A stretch of DNA of 15,132 nt from Microcoleaceae cyanobacterium UBA11344 (GTDB lineage Bacteria > Cyanobacteriota > Cyanobacteriia > Cyanobacteriales > Microcoleaceae). The translations under genes and the position numbers were made by a program. Within the stretch, counting starts at the first letter, position 1, and each line of letters opens with the position of its first letter. The stretch spans positions 4,629 to 19,760 of the forward strand of contig DMYK01000519.1 in NCBI GenBank assembly GCA_003483675.1. The letters are read 5' to 3'. The notes beneath the pieces were generated by a model. It was given only the letters and a program-made list of their open reading frames with translations. It made no database searches and was not told where the DNA came from. Below are positions 7,380-14,716 of the stretch, in pieces.

Positions 7380-7808
7380 ATATTAGTTACCTCCCTAGAG
7401 CTATTTTCTGTATTTACTTATCTTAACATAGTTGGGTTTTTCCTCGCCGACTTACTTAGATTTTTATCTAAGTGTTAAAAAAAGCTAAATTTTTGGTTTA
7501 ATGTGCCTCTATTTGTTGGATAATATAAACAGGAAAGTTTGGGAGAATAGTTTAAATACGAACTTCCTAAAACCTTGATAAATAAGGCTTTCACTCATAC
7601 TGTCCTGATTGATCAAGCACAGAAAAACAACCCTACTGTTGTTTAAATTAAGTGCAAGTTCGTCAACTTTTGTGAATGCTGCTTGAAAATTTTAGATCTT
7701 CATTACATCAGCCCAAAGGCAGGTTTTACGAAAATTAGACGGAGGAATAATAGCAAAAAATTCTGTTAAAAACTGAACCATACCAGCAATAACTAAAGGT
7801 TTGAACTT
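7380..7808. promoter_or_regulatory. Leader region upstream of nifJ
   Basis: This 429-bp A/T-rich region has no gene. It holds a perfect palindrome ACTTAGAT-TTTT-ATCTAAGT at 7454-7473, which may be an operator or an end of the neighbouring IS relic; no T-run follows it. A weak promoter candidate is TTGATA (7575-7580), 17 bases, TACTGT (7598-7603). The nifJ ribosome-binding site is probably AAAGG near 7796-7800. Because the region is isolated from hoxU by an IS relic, nifJ probably has its own promoter here. All regulatory calls are inference. Confidence 0.4.
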
Positions 7809-10800
7809 ATGACTGGAAGAACTTACGCAACCATAGATGGCAACGAAGCGGTCGCTTATGTCGCCTACCGCCTGAATGAAGTGATCGCAATTTATCCGAT
7901 CACACCTTCATCGCCGATGGCCGAGTGGTCCGATGCCTGGACAGCAGAAGCGAAGCCCAATATTTGGGGTACAATTCCCTTGGTGGTGGAAATGCAGAGC
8001 GAAGGCGGCGTAGCTGGGGCGGTTCACGGCGCACTGCAAACGGGAGCATTAACAACCACGTTTACCGCGTCCCAAGGCCTGTTATTGATGATCCCCAATA
8101 TGTACAAGATTGCTGGGGAACTTACGCCGACGGTGTTTCACATTGCAGCGCGATCGCTGGCGGCCCAAGGGCTCTCAATTTTTGGGGATCACAGTGATGT
8201 CACTTCTGCCCGCGCTACCGGTTTCGCCATGTTGTGCTCCGCTTCAGTGCAGGAAGCCCACGATTTTGCGTTGATTTCCACCGCCGCTACCTTGCGATCG
8301 CGCATTCCTTTCCTGCATTTCTTCGACGGTTTCCGCACCTCCCACGAAGTGCAGAAAGTGGAAATGCTCACAGAAGATGATATGCGATCGCTGGTTCCCG
8401 ATGAACTCGTATTCGCCCATAGAGCGCGATCGCTCACCCCCGATCGCCCAGTATTGCGCGGTACGGCTCAAAATCCTGACGTTTATTTCCAAGGCAGAGA
8501 AAGCGTTAATTCTTATTATACTGCCTGCCTAGATATCACTGAACAAGTGATGAATGATTTTGCTCAACTGACTGGACGGCAATACAAACTCTACGAATAT
8601 TACGGCGATTCCGCAGCAGAAAAAATTGTCATTCTCATGGGTTCCGGTTGCGAATCAGTCCATGAAACCGTCGATTATCTAAATGCCAAAGGTGAAAAAT
8701 TAGGCGTTGTTAAAGTACGGATGTATCGCCCATTCGACGGTAAACGACTGATGGAAGCCATACCAGAAACAGTAAAATCCATCGCCGTTTTAGACCGCAC
8801 CAAAGAACCGGGCGCTGGTGGGGAACCACTTTATTTAGACGTAATTACCGCCCTAGTAGAACAAGAACGTACCGCCATTAAAGTAGTAGGTGGACGTTAC
8901 GGCTTATCGTCTAAAGAATTCACCCCATCAATGATTAAAGCCGTCTTTGATCACCTCAGCGCGGCCAAACCCAAGAATCATTTTACAGTAGGAATTAACG
9001 ACGACGTTACCCATACTAGCCTAGACTACGACCATGAATTTAGCATCGAATCTGACAGCGTAGTACGAGCCATTTTCTACGGCTTAGGCGCTGATGGCAC
9101 TGTAGGAGCTAACAAAAATTCCATCAAAATTATCGGTGAAGAAACTGATAATTATGCTCAAGGTTACTTCGTCTATGATTCTAAAAAATCTGGTTCCGTC
9201 ACCGTTTCTCACCTCCGCTTTGGCCCCCAGCCAATTCGTTCTATTTATCTCATAGAAAAAGCGAATTTTATCGCTTGTCATCAATGGGGATTTCTGGAAC
9301 AATTCGATATGCTGAAAGAGATTGTTCCCGGGGGCACATTCCTAGTAAATAGCATCTATGGCCCCGATGATGTTTGGATTCGTCTACCGCTGTCAGTGCA
9401 AGAGACAATTATTCAGAAAAAACTGAAATTTTATGTCACTGATGCTAACAAAGTTGCCCGTGAAGCAGGCATGGCAGGACGCATAAATACAGTCATGCAA
9501 GCGTGCTTTTTTGCCCTCTCTGGAGTATTGCCGCGAGCAGAAGCGATCGCCCAAATTAAACAGGCAATTCAAAAGAGTTACGGCAAAAAAGGCCCAGAGA
9601 TTGTCAAGATGAACATGGACGCTGTAGATCGTTCATTGCAATATCTTTTTGAAGTAAAAGTTCCCGATACTGCCAACAGTGAAATTACCTTGCGATTGCC
9701 CGTTCCTGATACCGCTCCCGCCTTTGTGCGCGAAGTTTTAGGGGCAATGCTCGGCAAGTGCGGCGACAATTTGCCCGTCAGTGCAATGCCAGTAGATGGT
9801 ACTTATCCCACAGGCACTTCTAAATGGGAAAAACGCAATATTGCCACAGAAATTCCCGTTTGGGATACCGATGTTTGTGTGCAGTGCGGTAAGTGCGTAA
9901 TGGTTTGTCCTCACAGCGTCATTCGCTCCAAAGTTTACGAACCAGAACAGTTAGCAAATGCACCAGAAACCTTCAAGAGCAAAGATGCTAAAGACCACGA
10001 TTGGCAAGGCTTAAAATTCACCATTCAAGTTGCTCCTGAAGACTGTACTGGTTGCGGACTCTGTGTAGATGTTTGCCCCGCCAAGAACAAAAGCCAGCCT
10101 AAATTAAAGGCAATTAATATGGCAGAACAATTGCCATTACGGGAACCTGAACGGGAAAACTGGGATTTCTTTCTAGGTTTGCCAAATCCAGATCGGCGCG
10201 AATTGAAACTGAATAAAATCAATCAGCAGCAAATGGAAGAACCGCTGTTTGAATTCTCTGGAGCTTGTGGAGCTTGCGGCGAAACGCCTTATCTCAAATT
10301 AGTTAGTCAACTATTTGGCGATCGCATGGTAGTTGCTAATGCTACCGGTTGTTCTTCCATTTATGGCGGCAATTTACCAACAACACCTTGGACAACCAAC
10401 AGCGAAGGACGCGGCCCCGCTTGGTCAAATTCTCTCTTTGAAGATAACGCCGAATTTGGGTTAGGTTTCCGAGTTTCCATTGACAAGCAAACTCAATTTG
10501 CCACTGAATTATTGCAACGAATTGGCGGCGAAATAGGCGACAATTTAGTGCATGATATCCTTGCCTCTGAACAAAAAAATGAGGCGGATATTTGGGAACA
10601 GCGGGAACGAGTAGTTCAACTCAAGCAAAAACTGCAAGAGATTGATTCTGCTACCGCCAAACAGTTGCTAAGTTTAGCTGATTTTCTAGTGAAAAAGAGC
10701 GTCTGGATTATCGGCGGCGACGGTTGGGCTTATGACATTGGTTACGGCGGTTTGGATCACGTAATTGCTAGTGGTCGTAATGTGAATATCCTAGTTTTGG

Positions 10801-11420
10801 ATACCGAAGTTTACTCAAATACTGGCGGTCAAATGTCAAAAGCAACGCCGCGAGGAGCCGTTGCCAAATTTGCTGCTGGTGGCAAACCTGCTGCTAAGAA
10901 AGACTTGGGTTTAATTGCTATGACTTACGGCAATGTTTACGTTGCCAGTGTAGCAATGGGAGCGCGGGATGAACATACTTTGCGGGTATTTTTAGAGGCA
11001 GAAGCTTACGAAGGCCCGTCTTTAATTATTGCTTATTCCCATTGTATTGCTCACGGGATTAATATGGCAGCCGGGATGCAGCAACAGAAAGCAGCGGTGG
11101 AATCAGGCGCAAAATTGCTTTACCGTTACAATCCCGATCGCACTCACCAGGGCGAAAATCCTCTGCAATTGGATTCGCGATCGCCTAAAATTCCGCTCGA
11201 ACAATATATGTATGCGGAAAACCGTTTCAAGATGCTAAAAGCCAGCAAACCAGAAGATGCAAGGCGGTTATTAGCAGAAGCTCAAGAAGATGTGAATTCC
11301 CGCTGGGCAATGTATCAATATCTCGCACAACGTCCCTTATCTAATGGACATCAAGACAATAGTAATGCGACCAATCAAAGCCAGGTAATTCAACATTCGG
11401 ACAAAAAGGATAGCAATTAG
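7809..11420 (+). CDS. nifJ: Pyruvate:ferredoxin (flavodoxin) oxidoreductase, PFOR
   Basis: Oxidises pyruvate with CoA to acetyl-CoA, CO2 and reduced ferredoxin or flavodoxin. The 1203-residue single chain is full length. Residues matching the known pyruvate site are T32 (YPITPSS), E65 and R115 (HIAARS). The two-cluster ferredoxin domain has C690, C693, C696, C700 and C746, C749, C752, C756. The proximal 4Fe-4S cluster has C820, C823 (GACGACGE), C848 (TGCSSIYGG) and C1079 (YSHCIAHG). The thiamine diphosphate/Mg motif begins GGDGW (969-973) and ends N1004 in SNTGGQ. The C-terminal 25 residues are a polar Asn/Gln-rich tail. Despite the symbol, nothing here indicates nitrogen fixation; in cyanobacteria this enzyme is mainly linked to fermentation. 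It sits inside the hox cluster, between hoxU and hoxY, and is followed by a DHOD-like gene. Confidence 0.97.
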   Translation: MTGRTYATIDGNEAVAYVAYRLNEVIAIYPITPSSPMAEWSDAWTAEAKPNIWGTIPLVVEMQSEGGVAGAVHGALQTGALTTTFTASQGLLLMIPNMYKIAGELTPTVFHIAARSLAAQGLSIFGDHSDVTSARATGFAMLCSASVQEAHDFALISTAATLRSRIPFLHFFDGFRTSHEVQKVEMLTEDDMRSLVPDELVFAHRARSLTPDRPVLRGTAQNPDVYFQGRESVNSYYTACLDITEQVMNDFAQLTGRQYKLYEYYGDSAAEKIVILMGSGCESVHETVDYLNAKGEKLGVVKVRMYRPFDGKRLMEAIPETVKSIAVLDRTKEPGAGGEPLYLDVITALVEQERTAIKVVGGRYGLSSKEFTPSMIKAVFDHLSAAKPKNHFTVGINDDVTHTSLDYDHEFSIESDSVVRAIFYGLGADGTVGANKNSIKIIGEETDNYAQGYFVYDSKKSGSVTVSHLRFGPQPIRSIYLIEKANFIACHQWGFLEQFDMLKEIVPGGTFLVNSIYGPDDVWIRLPLSVQETIIQKKLKFYVTDANKVAREAGMAGRINTVMQACFFALSGVLPRAEAIAQIKQAIQKSYGKKGPEIVKMNMDAVDRSLQYLFEVKVPDTANSEITLRLPVPDTAPAFVREVLGAMLGKCGDNLPVSAMPVDGTYPTGTSKWEKRNIATEIPVWDTDVCVQCGKCVMVCPHSVIRSKVYEPEQLANAPETFKSKDAKDHDWQGLKFTIQVAPEDCTGCGLCVDVCPAKNKSQPKLKAINMAEQLPLREPERENWDFFLGLPNPDRRELKLNKINQQQMEEPLFEFSGACGACGETPYLKLVSQLFGDRMVVANATGCSSIYGGNLPTTPWTTNSEGRGPAWSNSLFEDNAEFGLGFRVSIDKQTQFATELLQRIGGEIGDNLVHDILASEQKNEADIWEQRERVVQLKQKLQEIDSATAKQLLSLADFLVKKSVWIIGGDGWAYDIGYGGLDHVIASGRNVNILVLDTEVYSNTGGQMSKATPRGAVAKFAAGGKPAAKKDLGLIAMTYGNVYVASVAMGARDEHTLRVFLEAEAYEGPSLIIAYSHCIAHGINMAAGMQQQKAAVESGAKLLYRYNPDRTHQGENPLQLDSRSPKIPLEQYMYAENRFKMLKASKPEDARRLLAEAQEDVNSRWAMYQYLAQRPLSNGHQDNSNATNQSQVIQHSDKKDSN

Positions 11421-11465
11421 ATGTAAATTGGCAGATAATTTTGATAATTATCTGCCGATCTACAT
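11421..11465 (+). terminator. Stem-loop directly after nifJ
   Basis: An 11-bp perfect stem GGCAGATAATT (11430-11440) / AATTATCTGCC (11446-11456) with a 5-base loop is flanked by a further 5-bp pairing (ATGTA / TACAT) across a small internal loop. It begins right after the nifJ stop. It is not followed by a clean T-run (TTAAAATTTT comes a few bases later), so it may be a weak terminator or an mRNA-stabilising 3' hairpin. Confidence 0.5.
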
Positions 11466-11503
11466 TAAAATTTTAGCGCATTTTAGTGAAGTAGGACTTA
11501 TAC

Positions 11504-11667
11504 CAAATCCGGTGAAATCGGAATGATTAAACCGCGAAGACACCAAGAGCGCGAAGGAAGAAATGCATCTTCTTCTTTCTCTTCTTTCTCTTTCTTCGCG
11601 TCCGCGTGCCTCGCGGTTCATTTAATCTTACGACCTATTAGTTATCATTCTGATACAACCGGATTTG
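11504..11667. repeat. MITE-like element with nested inverted repeats
   Basis: The outer arms, 11504-11527 and the reverse complement of 11644-11667, match at 20 of 24 positions (CAAATCCGGT ... GAATGAT). Inside are a second pair of arms: GATTAAACCGCGAAGACACC on the left and CTCGCGGTTCATTTAATC on the right (imperfect). The centre is a CTT-rich low-complexity run (about 11565-11598). A small open frame crosses it but resembles no protein. Non-autonomous mobile origin is inferred from the nested symmetry. Confidence 0.65.
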
Positions 11668-11675
11668 ATCCGCAA

Positions 11676-11742
11676 AGAAACCGGGTTTCTATGAAAAATC
11701 GTTGGTTTCTCAACTAGATATCTCCGAAGAAACCCGGTTTCT
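11676..11742. repeat. Pair of AGAAACC-type palindromes
   Basis: AGAAACCGGGTTTCT (11676-11690) and AGAAACCCGGTTTCT (11728-11742) are two near-palindromes, each other's reverse complement, spaced 37 bases apart. The spacer contains a third related half-site (GGTTTCT, near 11704). They sit in the leader of the DHOD-like gene and could fold into a cruciform or act as a spaced repeat. Function unknown. Confidence 0.7.
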
Positions 11743-11797
11743 GGCCTCGTGTAAGTCCTGGGAAGACAAAGCTCACAAAAATCAAAGGAGAAATGAA

Positions 11798-12808
11798 ATG
11801 AATTTGACTACTAATTATCTAGGTTTAGAGCTACGTTCACCCCTAATTCCCTCTGCCGCCGCACCTTTAACAGAAAATATTGACAATCTCAAACGCATGG
11901 AAGATGCGGGTGCGGGTGCAGTTGTTCTGCATTCATTATTTGAGGAACAAATTCGGCAAGAACGTTTTGAACTGGAACATCACCTCACCTATGGTACTGA
12001 TAGCTTTGCCGAATCTCTTACCTATTTTCCTGAACCAGAAATATTTCATGTGGGAACTCAAGAGTATTTGAATCATATCTCTAATGCTAAAGATATGGTA
12101 GATATTCCAATTATTGCCAGTCTTAACGGTTCAACAGTTGGCGGCTGGGTTAAGTACGCCAAAGAAATAGAATTAGCTGGGGCTGATGCACTGGAATTAA
12201 ATGTGTATTATGTGCCGACAAATATGGAAATGAGCGGCGCACAAGTCGAGCAGAATTATATTGATATTCTGCGAGCCGTTAAATCCGAGGTAAGAATTCC
12301 GGTTGCCATTAAGCTGAGTCCTTTCTTTAGCAATATGGCAAATATGGCGAAACAGTTAACTGAAGCGGGAGCTGATGCTCTCGTTTTGTTTAACCGATTT
12401 TACCAGCCTGATATTAATATCGAAGAGTTAGAAGTGCAGCCGAATGTGTTGTTAAGTACGCCCCAAGCCATGCGTTTACCTTTGCGCTGGATTGCGATTT
12501 TGTATGGTCGCCTTGAAGTTGATTTTGCCGCTACTAGCGGCATTCAAAAAGGTCAAGATGCGATTAAAATGCTGATGGTTGGTGCTAATGCTACGATGCT
12601 TTGTTCAGTGTTACTGCGGCATGGAATTGAGCATATTAGCGTCATTGAAAAAGAGATGATTCATTGGATGGAAGAACACGAATATGAGTCTGTAAAACAG
12701 ATGCAGGGTTCGATGTCGCAGCTTAATTGTCCTGATGAATCAGCCTTTGAACGAGCACAGTATATGAGGGCTGTCAATTCGTATAAACCGGAGCGAATCT
12801 TAGTTTAA
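11798..12808 (+). CDS. Dihydroorotate-dehydrogenase-like flavoprotein
   Basis: A 336-residue FMN-barrel protein of the dihydroorotate dehydrogenase-like type. I chose ATG 11798 because it has AAGGAG (11785-11790) seven bases upstream and because the family sequence starts there; the 32 codons upstream lie in repeat DNA. Visible parts are the N-terminal strand with NYLGLELRSPLIPSAAAP (6-23), IIASLNG (105-111), K172 in AIKLSPFF (flavin/substrate lysine) and a C-terminal FMN-phosphate region TSGIQKGQDAIKMLMVGA (246-263). True dihydroorotate dehydrogenases have an N-x-S-x-P-N motif near a catalytic Cys or Ser; here that place reads NVYYVPTN (135-142). Pyrimidine synthesis is therefore doubtful. 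It follows nifJ on the same strand after 377 bp; a link to pyruvate/ferredoxin redox metabolism is inference. Confidence 0.85.
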   Translation: MNLTTNYLGLELRSPLIPSAAAPLTENIDNLKRMEDAGAGAVVLHSLFEEQIRQERFELEHHLTYGTDSFAESLTYFPEPEIFHVGTQEYLNHISNAKDMVDIPIIASLNGSTVGGWVKYAKEIELAGADALELNVYYVPTNMEMSGAQVEQNYIDILRAVKSEVRIPVAIKLSPFFSNMANMAKQLTEAGADALVLFNRFYQPDINIEELEVQPNVLLSTPQAMRLPLRWIAILYGRLEVDFAATSGIQKGQDAIKMLMVGANATMLCSVLLRHGIEHISVIEKEMIHWMEEHEYESVKQMQGSMSQLNCPDESAFERAQYMRAVNSYKPERILV

Positions 12809-12827
12809 TCAATTTTCAAAACTATTC

Positions 12828-12879
12828 GTAACGCCGCCATCTCAGCGGTTACTTTACCGAGCAAGGGTGGCGGCGTTAC
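12828..12879 (+). terminator. Strong GC-rich stem-loop after the DHOD-like gene
   Basis: GTAACGCCGCCA (12828-12839) pairs perfectly with TGGCGGCGTTAC (12868-12879). The 28-base loop contains a smaller CGGT/ACCG pairing. It starts 19 bases after the DHOD-like stop, the right place for a transcript end, but no T-run follows. It may be a 3' protective structure or a palindromic repeat. Confidence 0.5.
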
Positions 12880-12923
12880 TGAACAAGCCTGCGTAAGTCC
12901 TCAAAAAATAATTACAATTGCAT

Positions 12924-12952
12924 TTACTCAAATTACACTTATAGAGTATAAT
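12924..12952 (+). promoter_or_regulatory. Candidate promoter for the 12990 pseudogene
   Basis: A perfect -10 box TATAAT (12947-12952) follows a weak -35 TTACTC (12924-12929) with a 17-base spacer. It lies 37 bases upstream of the ATG of the monooxygenase-like pseudogene. A call from consensus only. Confidence 0.3.
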
Positions 12953-12989
12953 ATTATTTTGTGTATCAACCATTACCAAGGATAAAAAT

Positions 12990-13196
12990 ATGTCAGAATT
13001 CCTAGATTTTCTCCGGCATCAATTTGCTTATGTCGCCTTCGGAGAATTCAAACCAGGTAAATTTGAAGAAGCCCAGCAACTTGATCGGAAGGCTGTTTCC
13101 ACCTAGGCTCATGGTTTTAAAGGAGCGGATCTATTGCAATTACCGGAGACAGAGCAAGGAATTAGGTCATCGAAAAAAAACAATATCCAATCTTAA
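12990..13196 (+). pseudogene. Antibiotic-biosynthesis-monooxygenase (ABM)-like gene, nonsense mutated
   Basis: From ATG 12990 the frame reads FAYVAFGEFKPGKFEEAQQL and KAVST, then hits TAG (13104-13106) where a Tyr codon would be expected, and continues AHGFKGADLLQLPETEQGIR in the same frame. Further on, the A-run near 13172 appears to shift the frame (VIEK). The order of motifs resembles small ABM/ferredoxin-like-fold proteins, which are about 100 residues. The single TAG plus the loss of the C-terminal part suggest a recent pseudogene. Family assignment comes from recall of the pattern and is tentative. Confidence 0.55.
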
Positions 13197-13374
13197 ATTG
13201 TAGTGGCGGGTTGAGTTACGGTTTATAGTAGGAGCGAGTTTACTGCTGCAAAACCCACCTACCTATGTTATATTTATTTGTACCCACTTACTTTGAAGAG
13301 ATTGTCAAGATCTATGACAAGGACTAATTTTTCCGATCGTATTGGCATATTCTGGTTATGGACGATCGTTTTTT

Positions 13375-13518
13375 AGCCTCGTAGCGAAGGAAAGTTGTGA
13401 AGGGCAAAATATGGCGATCGCCACAGTCGTGGAGTATTCGCGCTTTCCCTGTCAGTCAGCTATGGAACGTGATCGCAGCAAACTAGAATTCATCGTCACC
13501 GCAAGGGAGCAGAAGTAA
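13375..13518 (+). pseudogene. Decayed second copy of the hoxU 3' part
   Basis: Bases 13404-13455 match 6045-6096 of hoxU closely (for example GCAAAATATGGCGATCGCCA, identical). Weaker similarity extends back to about 13375. Then about 260 bp of hoxU, including both ferredoxin-type 4Fe-4S motifs, are missing. Bases 13462-13530 match 6361-6429 with only three differences in 69. In this copy the penultimate codons read AAG TAA, so it stops at 13516-13518, overlapping the hoxY ATG as TAATG. It cannot encode HoxU; the well-kept end carries the hoxY ribosome-binding site. Confidence 0.9.
13503..13509 (+). promoter_or_regulatory. Ribosome-binding site of hoxY inside the hoxU remnant
   Basis: AAGGGAG ends 8 bases before the hoxY ATG at 13518. 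The same bases occur in intact hoxU at 6402-6408, where they precede the orphaned first 13 bases of hoxY. Selection to keep hoxY translation would explain why this end of the remnant is so well preserved. Confidence 0.7.
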
Positions 13519-14069
13519 TGGACAAGATAAAATTAGCTACTGTTTGGTTAGCAGGCTGTTCGGGCTGTCATATGTCTTTTTTGGACTTAGACGAATGGCT
13601 ATTTGAACTGGTGAAGTATGCCGAGATTGTGCATAGCCCGATCGCCGACATCAAAGAATATCCTGAGAATGTCGATGTTTGTCTGGTGGAAGGGGCGATC
13701 GCCAATGAAGAGAATCTGGAATTAATTCATAAAATCCGCGATCGGACTAAATTTCTAATTTCCTTTGGCGACTGTGCGGTGACAGCCAATGTGCCTGGGA
13801 TGCGGAATATGATGGGCCACGATAATGCCGATCTGGTGCTACGGCGCAGCTATCTAGAATTAGGAGATATCACGCCTCAATTACCAAATGCCCCCGGTAT
13901 TGTTCCCGAATTATTAGAGCGCGTTTTCCCTGTTCACGAAGTTGTCAAGGTCGATCTGTTTTTACCAGGTTGTCCACCTTCTGCCGATCGGATCAAAGCA
14001 GCGATCGCGCCATTGCTTGAAGGGAAAATGCCTCTAATGGAAGGTCGAGACATGATCAAATTTGGATAA
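13518..14069 (+). CDS. hoxY: Bidirectional [NiFe] hydrogenase small subunit HoxY
   Basis: HoxY carries the proximal 4Fe-4S cluster that passes electrons between the NiFe centre in HoxH and HoxU. The 183-residue protein is full length. The four cluster ligands are visible: C14 and C17 (LAGCSGCHMSFLD), C86 (FGDCAVTANVPGMRN) and C152 (LPGCPPSADRI). No signal peptide or extra cluster domain is present, as expected for a cytoplasmic bidirectional enzyme. The ATG overlaps the stop of the hoxU remnant (TAATG). Normally hoxH follows closely; here 647 bp of repeats intervene, so hoxH may need read-through or its own promoter. Confidence 0.96.
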   Translation: MDKIKLATVWLAGCSGCHMSFLDLDEWLFELVKYAEIVHSPIADIKEYPENVDVCLVEGAIANEENLELIHKIRDRTKFLISFGDCAVTANVPGMRNMMGHDNADLVLRRSYLELGDITPQLPNAPGIVPELLERVFPVHEVVKVDLFLPGCPPSADRIKAAIAPLLEGKMPLMEGRDMIKFG

Positions 14070-14139
14070 AAAGCTAAAATTCCCTCTTTTTAAGGCTATA
14101 CCTTGTACAGAACTCTTTGTAAATATGTTTCAACATCTA

Positions 14140-14236
14140 GAGCCCCCCCTAGCTTGCCTCCTACTCACACCCTACTCCCTTAAAAAGGGGGGAGAATTAA
14201 TTAAATCCCCCTTTAAAAAGGGGATTTAGGGAGATC
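14140..14236. repeat. C-rich/G-rich palindromic repeat
   Basis: The segment contains two adjacent fold-back units: CTCCCTTAAAAAGGGGGGAG around 14175-14194 and TAAATCCCCCTTTAAAAAGG with its continuation to 14228. This AATCCCCCTTT-AAAAAGGGGATT design is a common type of cyanobacterial intergenic repeat. It lies 70 bp after hoxY and could reduce read-through to hoxH. No coding content. Confidence 0.65.
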
Positions 14237-14290
14237 AAAAACTTCTCAAACACGCTAGGTAAAGATAGAATATCGTCGTCAGTAACTCAG

Positions 14291-14693
14291 GTCTAAAGAC
14301 GCTGAGCTTGCAAGAGCAATCGAAGCAAGCTATACTGACCAGCCTAAGTCTTAACTGACTACGTTTTTTGAGTCACGACACCCTGGGATGCGTAGCTAGT
14401 CCCCTGCTCTGTCATCTGCAATTAAACAGTTTTAAAGTCACTGAAACAGTGTTGCAGGTCTAAAAAGCTCTTAAAACATTGGCGAAGCTAACATCACTCG
14501 AAAGAGTCTGGAGGGCAACCATACCCTCCTCCCCCGCAAGGGGGATTGTAGGCGGTTAAAACCGCCCGTGCGATGCCCTGAGCCCTTCGACACTTCGACG
14601 GAGTTTACCCTGAGCGTAGTCGAACACTTCGACTACGCTCAGGATAAACGTAGTCGTTGGGTCGTTTCCCACGAGCGGGCTAAAGCCACTGAG
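14291..14693 (+). ncRNA. Possible structured RNA / IS200-IS605-like relic between hoxY and hoxH
   Basis: No protein is encoded here, but hairpins follow one another on the plus strand: CACTG-AAA-CAGTG (14439-14451), ACTC-GAAA-GAGT (14496-14507, GNRA loop), GGAGGG-8-CCCTCC (14510-14529), TCCCCC-GCAA-GGGGGA (14530-14545, GNRA loop) and GGCGGTT-AA-AACCGCC (14551-14566). The ends carry matching motifs: GTC-TAAA-GAC followed by GCTGAG (14291-14306) and GGC-TAAA-GCC followed by ACTGAG (14678-14693). Subterminal hairpins plus a structured RNA near the right end are what IS200/IS605 elements with TnpB guide RNAs show, but no tnpA or tnpB is present. The alternative is a run of unrelated repeats. The structure is seen; the identity is inference. 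Confidence 0.35.
14603..14649. repeat. Long near-perfect hairpin repeat
   Basis: GTTTACCCTGAGCGTAGTCG and its partner ending in CTCAGGATAAAC form a 22-bp stem with one mismatch (wobble) and a 3-base CAC loop; the inner 16 bp (14609-14624 with 14628-14643) are perfect. Its TTCGACTACGCTCAGG unit is a widespread intergenic palindrome type. A half-copy, TTCGACGGAGTTTACC, sits just upstream (14594-14609). It lies 67 bp before the hoxH start. Confidence 0.8.
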
Positions 14694-14716
14694 TTTCCCA
14701 CTTACCGAGCTTTTTT

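Noticed and set aside
7809..11420. nifJ as a sign of nitrogen fixation
   Set aside because: No nif structural or assembly genes are nearby; PFOR is common in cyanobacteria with fermentative roles.
11523..11717. A 64-codon open frame after nifJ
   Set aside because: It runs through a MITE-like element and a CTT-rich tract, with no ribosome-binding site or protein-like composition.
13197..13374. Short inverted match GCGGGTT / AACCCAC in the gap before the hoxU remnant
   Set aside because: Too short and imperfect to call a defined element from one copy; nothing else is visible there.
14291..14693. Group II intron between hoxY and hoxH
   Set aside because: GTGCGAT at 14568 recalls an intron 5' end, but I see no domain V hairpin and no reverse transcriptase, and the flanking genes are separate and not interrupted.
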